A stretch of 13,508 nt of DNA from JBJKPP01 sp046706145 (lineage in GTDB: Bacteria; Bacteroidota; Ignavibacteria; Ignavibacteriales; Ignavibacteriaceae), in assembly GCA_046706145.1 (NCBI GenBank), contig JBJKPP010000193.1:1-13508 (forward strand), in the 5' to 3' direction. Below the pieces are notes generated by a model, which was given only the letters and a program-made list of their open reading frames with translations, was not told where the DNA came from and searched no databases. A program made the position numbers and the translations under genes. Below are positions 9,401 through 13,508 of this stretch, piece after piece; position 1 is the stretch's first letter; every line of letters starts with the position of its first letter.

Positions 9401-9457
9401 AATGATCCATGTCCTTGCGGAAGCGGTAAAAAATATAAAAATTGTCATGGAAGGTAG
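6404..9457 (+). CDS. secA: Preprotein translocase ATPase SecA
   Basis: SecA is the motor ATPase that drives unfolded preproteins through SecYEG. All landmark motifs are present: Walker A GEGKT (159-163, K162), Walker B DEVD (263-266) followed by SVLIDEARTPLIISG, GMTGTAETEEAEF in nucleotide-binding domain 1, MAGRGTDI (656-663) and RGRSGRQGDPG (693-703) in domain 2. The C-terminal zinc tail is complete: C1003-P-C1005, then C1014-H1015 in a CxCxSG..CH arrangement, which binds zinc and, in proteobacteria, SecB and phospholipid. At 1017 aa it is over 100 residues longer than the E. coli protein (901). Extra length comes from an acidic helical insertion at about 52-103 and a longer preprotein-crosslinking region at about 300-420, both typical of Bacteroidota-type SecA. 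The ATG at 6404 gives a normal N-terminus. glnB starts 32 bp after the stop on the same strand and is probably in the same transcript. Confidence 0.98.
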   Translation: MIDIVKSVFGDKNSKDIKRLWPRVDEINTEYEKIKNLTDDELKAKTGVFKEKIQTYTEETRKEIEQIKEKLHSDEDFDRQAAYDDLDELEEELNDEYEDILDEILPEAFAVIKLTCEKLLGKSWVVAGHKVEWNMVPYDVQLMGGVVLHQGKIAEMATGEGKTLVATLPLYLNALTGRGCHLVTVNDYLATRDAEWMGEIFKFHGLTVGCITNTMSPDERKKEYDCDITYGTNNEFGFDYLRDNMSIDKEFQVQRPHNYAIVDEVDSVLIDEARTPLIISGPVEVDDHKFYEMKPRVEKLYRVQSNLVAKLVQDAEKNLDGENGNGGRHDAGMFLLRAYRGLPKSNKLAKVLSDPENKKLMQSTEMEFLREQAKHMHVIDDELYFVIDEKNNTIELTDKGREELAKGSGNESNYFILPDLGTEVSKIENESELSEEEKVKRKDALYQKYSEASDRIHTINQLLKAYTLFEKDDEYVITEDGKIAIVDEFTGRVLPGRRYSDGLHQAIEAKENVKVEKDTQTLATITLQNYFRMYNKLAGMTGTAETEEAEFFEIYKLEVVVVPTNKPVIRDDQDDAIYRTKREKYTSVIEEIEELKKEGRPVLVGTTSVDVSETLSRMLKRKGIAHNVLNAKQHQREAEIVAHAGEIGAVTIATNMAGRGTDIKLGAGVVERGGLFILGTERHESRRIDRQLRGRSGRQGDPGTSKFYLSLEDDLMRLFGSDRISNVMTRIGIEEGEVIQHKMITKSVERAQKKVEENNFSIRKRLLEYDDTMNQQREVIYTRRNRVLQGDRMKSEIYTMLEEYVRDVVDKYFNDVLADRIKEDIFQNTLVEFKLEPEEFESLGDEGVVKRILEASKGFYAKKEELLGHEMMTRLERYAMLSVIDQKWKEHLREMDDLKEGIGLRAYGQKDPLVEYKTEAFKLFVTLLDEIRNDVVSFAFKFFPQAPEEVQNRKRRQGGRMVETKQSVQNIGLKRAQPAEVSEPAGKPQPVRVGEKVGRNDPCPCGSGKKYKNCHGR

Positions 9458-9489
9458 AAACTTCTTAAATTTTTATAAGAGAACAAAAC

Positions 9490-9828
9490 ATGAAAAAAAT
9501 TGAAGCAATAATACGTCCTTTCAAATTAGACGAAGTAAAAGAAGCACTTACGGAAGAGGGTGTGCGCGGCTTGACGGTGTCCGAGGTAAGAGGATATGGA
9601 AGACAGAGGGGACACACAGAAACTTACAGAGGAAGTGAATATAAGATTGAATTTGTTCCAAAGATTAAGATCGAAGTGGTCGTTGAGCCAGAAAAGGTTG
9701 ATAGAATTGTAGATGCAATCTTAAAGACAGCCAAAACAGGAGAAGTGGGTGACGGGAAAATATTCGTTTACAGCATAGAAGAAGTTGTTAGAATTCGAAC
9801 CGAAGAATCGGGAATGGAAGCATTGTAA
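9490..9828 (+). CDS. glnB: Nitrogen regulatory protein P-II
   Basis: P-II proteins are small trimeric sensors of 2-oxoglutarate, ATP/ADP and, through uridylylation, glutamine. They steer GlnE, ammonium channels and other targets. The length, 112 aa, is the same as E. coli GlnB. The T-loop is intact: Q39, then GHTETYRGSEYK (41-52) with Y51, the classic uridylylation site. The B-loop TGEVGDGKIF (83-92, K90) and C-loop RIRT (101-104) are also conserved. All ligand-contacting residues I can recognise are in place. It more closely resembles GlnB than the divergent NifI types; GlnB and GlnK cannot be separated by sequence alone, and no amtB is adjacent to suggest GlnK. The ATG at 9490 follows secA by 32 bp without an obvious terminator, so it is probably co-transcribed with secA. 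A functional partner, glnE, lies on the other side of secA. Confidence 0.95.
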   Translation: MKKIEAIIRPFKLDEVKEALTEEGVRGLTVSEVRGYGRQRGHTETYRGSEYKIEFVPKIKIEVVVEPEKVDRIVDAILKTAKTGEVGDGKIFVYSIEEVVRIRTEESGMEAL

Positions 9829-9829
9829 A

Positions 9830-9849
9830 CTTGCCTGTCAGTAGGTAGG
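9830..9849 (+). repeat. Palindromic repeat copy between glnB and the TPR lipoprotein gene
   Basis: CTTGCCTGTCAGTAGGTAGG begins 2 bp after the glnB stop. It matches the element inside glnE (4352-4371, opposite strand) at 17 of 20 positions and can still fold into a short imperfect hairpin. It is followed at 9860-9885 by T-rich sequence, so in this position it might also contribute to transcription termination after glnB. Confidence 0.45.
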
Positions 9850-9893
9850 ATAATTTACCTTTCGTATATTTTTTATCTTTTTTAGCTTCAATT

Positions 9894-12065
9894 ATGTTAT
9901 CTAAATCTTCGTTGAAATCATCGATAAAATATACTTTAATTGCTTCGTTAATTTTCCTAACAGGCTGCGGTCTATGGGAAGATTTCACCACTTACTTTAA
10001 CCTATATTACAACACAAAAGATATTTTTAACAAAGCCGAACAAGATGTAAAAAATCAAAACCAGGGATTATTCTTGCCGGATGACAAGTTTGAAGTTCCC
10101 TCCGATGCAAAACAATTGTTCAACAAAGTAATAGCGAAATGTTCGGAAATTCTTCAGTATGATCCGACCTCCGCCTACGTGGATGATGCACTCTTAATGC
10201 TGGGCAAGTCATTTTATTATTTGAGGAATTATGAAAAGGCCCAGAGAAAATTCCAGGAGCTAATAGCTACACAGAAGACTAGTGATTTATTATTACAAGA
10301 TAAACTTTGGCTTGGTCGAACCCAGATTAAATTGAAAGATTATGACGATGCGTTAACTACTCTTGACGACGTTAGGAAAGAAGGACTAGCCGGAGGACAG
10401 GATGAAGTTGTGAATCAAGCGTATATAGAAGAGATTAAGTTTTATATAAACAAGGAAGATTATTCGGGAGCGATTAATTTTGCAACGGAATTCTTAAAGC
10501 ATTCAAATGATGATGAGGTAAACGCAGAAGTTGAAAGTGAAGTTGGTACTCTTTACGTTAAGCTTAATGATGATGAAAATGCTATACGTGCGTTTAATAA
10601 AGTCTTTGATTATTCTCCGTCTTTCGATGTGGAACTAAATACCAGGCTGGCACTTGGAGAAGCTTTGAGAGACGGCGGACATCCTAAACAAGCATTGGAA
10701 TTATTCTCAAAGATGAGGAACGAGGATAAATTTTCTGATTCTGATGATCAGATTTCAATGGAAATTGGATTAACTCAAATGGCTCTAAATGATTATGATG
10801 GAGCTTTAAATACTTTAATGTACGCTGATACAACTTATAAAAGTTCAAAAAATATTGGCATGCTTAGATATGTAACTGGTGAATTATATGAAAACGATTT
10901 GCATAACTATGACAGCGCTCTTGTTTATTACAATCTAGTTGTAAAATCACCCATTAGTGAGGAGTACTTACAAAAAACTAAAGATAAAATAAGAGTCCTT
11001 AATAGATTTGTCGATTTAAGACAAAATTTGGATATGTATTCTAAACAGCTTAGCTACTTATTGGATCCAAAAACTTTTAGCAGAGACTCAGCAAATTATT
11101 ATGGACAGCTTCAACAGGAAATGATTGCGAGGTCGCAGGAACAGCAGCAATCACTTTTTGCTACCGGTAGGGAGAAATTAATTGAACAAAGACAGGATGA
11201 AATAAATAGTATGATAAGGGCAAAAGGCACGCTGAATATGCCCGCACCCATTCGTCCGACTATTTCTGCAGATTCTTTGAGAAACCTAATTGGCAAATAC
11301 GATTTTCAATTGGGTAATATATTTTTTACAGAGTTAAATGTTCCCGATTCTGCTTATAAATATTACACAATCGTTCTGAAAGATTATCCAAATCCTGCAT
11401 ATCAGCCAAAAGTTTTGTTTGCACTGGGGAGTTATTATGAAACAATAAACGAAAATCGTAAAGCTGACAGCCTATACAATGTTGTGTATAATAATTATAA
11501 GAATGATAGGGTAGCAAACGCTGCGGCACAAAAGTTAAACAAACCATTATTAGATGTCGATTTTGATCCGGCCCAGGTTCTATATGCAAGCGCCGAACAG
11601 AAGATGGACAGTGCAAAGTACGATACCTCAATCAGAGATTTTTATAACATATATAAAAAGCATCCACATTCCGACTATGCCCCAAAGGCTTTATATGCCG
11701 CTGGATGGATTCTTGAAAACAAGCTCAACTTGAATGATTCTGCGGCGGCAGTATATGATTCTATTTACAATAAGTATCCACGCACAGTTTATGCACAGGA
11801 AGTTTCCACTATGTTGAATTACTATAATCAAGAGATGGCCAAGAAGAAACTAGCAATAAAAGATTCGCTGGCGAAAGTTCAGGCAGAGTTGAAGAAATCT
11901 GAAAAAGAAACGGCTAAAAAGGATTCGCTAGGTACAAATAAAAATTTACCACAGGGACAGAACGCTAAAGGAAATCTTGAAAACAACGAGGCTTTAAAAG
12001 ATACGAGCAAGAATGCAATTCGACAGGACAACAGTATTACTAAGCCTAAATTTAAAACAAGATAG
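9894..12065 (+). CDS. TPR-repeat lipoprotein, SprE/PorW-like
   Basis: This 723-aa protein has a type II signal peptide (hydrophobic stretch 12-22, lipobox LTG-C with Cys25), so it is a predicted envelope lipoprotein. After Cys25 comes WEDFTTYFNLYYNTKDIF, which resembles the conserved start of SprE/PorW-type gliding/type IX secretion lipoproteins. Most of the rest is degenerate tetratricopeptide repeats, about residues 50-370 and 480-650. Recognisable helices include LLMLGKSFYYLRNYEKAQRK, DYDDALTTLDDVRKEG, DSAYKYYTIVLKDYPNPAYQ and YAPKALYAAGWILENKLNLN. A glutamine-rich, probably coiled segment (about 375-440) separates the two blocks, and a Lys/Asn-rich low-complexity tail runs from about 646. 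TPR arrays act as protein scaffolds; the PorW assignment rests on remembered similarity and is not proven. The ATG at 9894 is 65 bp from glnB; mtgA follows 24 bp after the stop. Confidence 0.8.
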   Translation: MLSKSSLKSSIKYTLIASLIFLTGCGLWEDFTTYFNLYYNTKDIFNKAEQDVKNQNQGLFLPDDKFEVPSDAKQLFNKVIAKCSEILQYDPTSAYVDDALLMLGKSFYYLRNYEKAQRKFQELIATQKTSDLLLQDKLWLGRTQIKLKDYDDALTTLDDVRKEGLAGGQDEVVNQAYIEEIKFYINKEDYSGAINFATEFLKHSNDDEVNAEVESEVGTLYVKLNDDENAIRAFNKVFDYSPSFDVELNTRLALGEALRDGGHPKQALELFSKMRNEDKFSDSDDQISMEIGLTQMALNDYDGALNTLMYADTTYKSSKNIGMLRYVTGELYENDLHNYDSALVYYNLVVKSPISEEYLQKTKDKIRVLNRFVDLRQNLDMYSKQLSYLLDPKTFSRDSANYYGQLQQEMIARSQEQQQSLFATGREKLIEQRQDEINSMIRAKGTLNMPAPIRPTISADSLRNLIGKYDFQLGNIFFTELNVPDSAYKYYTIVLKDYPNPAYQPKVLFALGSYYETINENRKADSLYNVVYNNYKNDRVANAAAQKLNKPLLDVDFDPAQVLYASAEQKMDSAKYDTSIRDFYNIYKKHPHSDYAPKALYAAGWILENKLNLNDSAAAVYDSIYNKYPRTVYAQEVSTMLNYYNQEMAKKKLAIKDSLAKVQAELKKSEKETAKKDSLGTNKNLPQGQNAKGNLENNEALKDTSKNAIRQDNSITKPKFKTR

Positions 12066-12089
12066 TAAAACAATTTATGGTAAATTCAG

Positions 12090-12845
12090 TTGTCTTACTC
12101 GCAATTACCGGAAAATGAAGTAGGAAAATTATTCGAAACATTCCTGCAATTTTACCGAAAAAAGAAAATTCTTTTTATTTTATCTTATATACCTTTTGTT
12201 TTTTACTTTAGTATTCCATCTTTAGAAATACCATTCTTGAAATTTTCACATATTAGAGTTACTTCTTTAATGGAAGAAAGAGCCCTTCAACATCGTCTTT
12301 TATTTTTTCCACGTCAGCAATGGGTGAGCATAAACAGAGTTAATCCAGATCTGTTAAAAGCTATTATTTCCATAGAAGATGAATCTTTTTTTATAAATAA
12401 AGGAATAGACTGGAAACAAGTCCACGAATCAATTAGAGAGAATGAAAGAGGAGGGCATATTGTTAGAGGAGCAAGTACAATAACAATGCAGCTTGCAAAA
12501 AATCTTTTTCTGAGTACAAATAGAAATTTTTTTAGGAAGGTAAAAGGAATAATATTGGCATTTCGAATGGAAAAAGAACTGTCAAAAAGAACTATTTTGC
12601 AAGCATATGTAAATGTTGTAGAGTGGGGAAAAGGGATTTTTGGAATTAAAGAAGCTTCTGAGTTTTATTTTCATAAAGAGCCTTCAAATTTAACTTTGAA
12701 TGAATGCGTTAGATTAGCTGCTGTAATTCCATCACCTCTTGTGCATGCACCTAATCAGAACACCGGGTACGTTCTTAGAAGAAGCTCTATAATTCGCGGC
12801 AGAATGAATTATGTAAAATTAGATTTTGGGAATAGTATTGAATAG
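12090..12845 (+). CDS. mtgA: Monofunctional peptidoglycan glycosyltransferase (GT51, MtgA-like), with substituted active-site residues
   Basis: This 251-aa protein has one N-terminal membrane anchor (about 26-44) and a single GT51 domain. GT51 enzymes polymerise lipid II into glycan strands at the outer face of the inner membrane. Conserved blocks are EDESFF (96-101, general base E96), RGASTITMQLAKN (126-138; T130, Q134, K137), FRK (148-150), ELSKRTILQAYVN (163-175), WGKGIFGIKEAS (179-190) and ECVRLAAVIPSP (205-216). No transpeptidase domain follows. Aligned without gaps to E. coli PBP1b, the essential E290 (RKxxE) falls on Gly153 (GGA) and H240 falls on Asn103; both are normally conserved. 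Catalytic activity is therefore uncertain. The start is TTG at 12090; an in-frame TAA at 12081-12083 limits it upstream, with ATT at 12084 the only other near option, and a later start would lose the anchor. The next gene overlaps its 3' end. Confidence 0.88.
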   Translation: MSYSQLPENEVGKLFETFLQFYRKKKILFILSYIPFVFYFSIPSLEIPFLKFSHIRVTSLMEERALQHRLLFFPRQQWVSINRVNPDLLKAIISIEDESFFINKGIDWKQVHESIRENERGGHIVRGASTITMQLAKNLFLSTNRNFFRKVKGIILAFRMEKELSKRTILQAYVNVVEWGKGIFGIKEASEFYFHKEPSNLTLNECVRLAAVIPSPLVHAPNQNTGYVLRRSSIIRGRMNYVKLDFGNSIE

Positions 12846-13494
12846 AAAATTATTGCTTGAATTAATTGAGGAAGGGGAAAGTGCAGTATGTGAATTTAAA
12901 AGGAAATTTTCTTCCTATGAGAAAATTGTCCGTGAAATGATAGCTTTTGCCAATACTAAGGGAGGCTACTTGATATTCGGAGTAGATGATGATAAAAGTT
13001 TGGTTGGAGTAGAAAGCGAGAAAGAGATTGCTGAGCTAATTAGGGAGACTGCGTTAGACTATTGTGAACCACCCCTCGAATTCAAAAATTATTTTCTGGA
13101 GGTGAAGGGAAAAGAAATAGTAGTAGCTGAAATACCGGAATCAGATTTTAAACCTCATCGAATTCAAGACTACCAGGACAAACTTGATATAAGTAAAGCT
13201 GTCATTACAATACGAGTGGCAGATAAAAGTGTGCTGGCAAGCAAAGAAATGATTAGAATAATGAGGGCAGAAACAGAAAATAAAGCTCTTAAAAAATACT
13301 CCATTGGTCCGCTTGAAAAATCGGTTTTTAAATATTTGGATAGTAATGAATCAATTTCAGTTAAAGAGTTGGAAGATTTATCGAACATTTCAGAGCGCAG
13401 AGCATCAAGAACTTTGGTAAAAATGGTGAGAGCTAAACTCTTGGCAATTCATGTAAAAGATAACGGAGAAGAGTTTTTTACATCAATCGGATAA
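12826..13494 (+). CDS. AlbA_2 (Schlafen-type) ATP-binding / putative DNA-binding protein with C-terminal winged helix
   Basis: This protein is 222 aa. Residues about 17-135 form an AlbA_2 domain (formerly AAA_4): the ESAVCEFKRKF entry motif, then EMIAFANTKGGYLIFGVDDD (37-56), then LVGV. This domain is common in bacterial proteins annotated as ATP-binding or putative transcriptional regulators, and also occurs in Schlafen proteins. The C-terminal part, about 155-222, looks like a winged helix-turn-helix: SVFKYLDSNESISVKELEDL, then SERRASRTLVKMVRAKLL. A regulatory nucleic-acid-binding role is a reasonable inference; ligand and targets are unknown. The longest start is TTG at 12826. A second in-frame TTG at 12838 gives a TTGAATAG overlap with the mtgA stop and may be the real, translationally coupled start. 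It is encoded with mtgA, with no gap. Confidence 0.8.
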   Translation: MGIVLNRKLLLELIEEGESAVCEFKRKFSSYEKIVREMIAFANTKGGYLIFGVDDDKSLVGVESEKEIAELIRETALDYCEPPLEFKNYFLEVKGKEIVVAEIPESDFKPHRIQDYQDKLDISKAVITIRVADKSVLASKEMIRIMRAETENKALKKYSIGPLEKSVFKYLDSNESISVKELEDLSNISERRASRTLVKMVRAKLLAIHVKDNGEEFFTSIG

Positions 13495-13508
13495 ACGTTT
13501 AATAGATT

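Noticed and set aside
9458..9489. Possible terminator between secA and glnB (TCTTA...TAAGA)
   Set aside because: A 5-bp A/T-only stem with an 8-nt loop and no following U-tract is too weak to call.
11326..11631. Open frame of 101 codons on the minus strand
   Set aside because: It is antisense to the TPR lipoprotein gene, with no domain and no promoter or ribosome-binding site.
12077..12118. ATG just upstream of the mtgA start, opening a 13-codon frame (MVNSVVLLAITGK)
   Set aside because: It is out of frame with mtgA and stops almost at once. It does not supply the mtgA start, and I see no evidence that it is a leader peptide.
1..13508. tRNA, rRNA, CRISPR array, insertion sequence, phage or toxin-antitoxin genes
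   Set aside because: Nothing of these kinds was seen. Almost the entire window is occupied by chromosomal genes of recognisable families, and the only long gap is the glnE-secA promoter region.

Overview
This is an AT-rich, tightly packed bacterial chromosome segment with housekeeping gene content. Several features point to the Bacteroidota/Chlorobiota side of the tree, and Ignavibacteria is my best guess. These are a DUF4837 lipoprotein, a DUF2723 membrane glycosyltransferase, a long SecA (1017 aa) with the acidic N-terminal insertion typical of that group, and a TPR lipoprotein resembling SprE/PorW. Weak or absent Shine-Dalgarno sites and frequent TTG/GTG starts fit this. The placement is inferred from protein families, not from a marker gene.

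Layout. From 1 to 1472 (+) lie the 3' end of a dolichol/phytol-kinase-like CTP-dependent membrane enzyme and a DUF4837 lipoprotein 2 bp downstream. From 1478 to 6220 (-) lies a two-gene unit: glnE (glutamine synthetase adenylyltransferase), followed 3 bp later and in the same frame by a DUF2723 glycosyltransferase. The two units converge at 1473-1477 on a short hairpin that covers both stop codons. A 183-bp divergent intergenic region (6221-6403) separates glnE from secA. From 6404 (+) run secA, a P-II nitrogen regulator gene (glnB), a TPR lipoprotein, a monofunctional peptidoglycan transglycosylase (mtgA-like), and an AlbA_2 (Schlafen-type) winged-helix protein that overlaps mtgA. The window ends 14 bases after that last stop.

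How the genes relate. GlnE and P-II, on either side of secA, are two parts of the glutamine-synthetase covalent-modification cascade. The other parts (glnA, glnD, amtB) are not in this window. SecA, the two lipoproteins, the DUF2723 enzyme and the transglycosylase all belong to envelope biogenesis.

I see no mobile element, CRISPR array, RNA gene or defence island, and no convincing undescribed multi-gene system. The points most worth a second look are: (1) the transglycosylase, where the second essential GT51 glutamate and the histidine of the first motif both appear substituted; (2) a short palindromic repeat present once between genes and once inside glnE; and (3) complete GlnE and P-II proteins in a lineage where glutamine synthetase adenylylation is not the textbook case.
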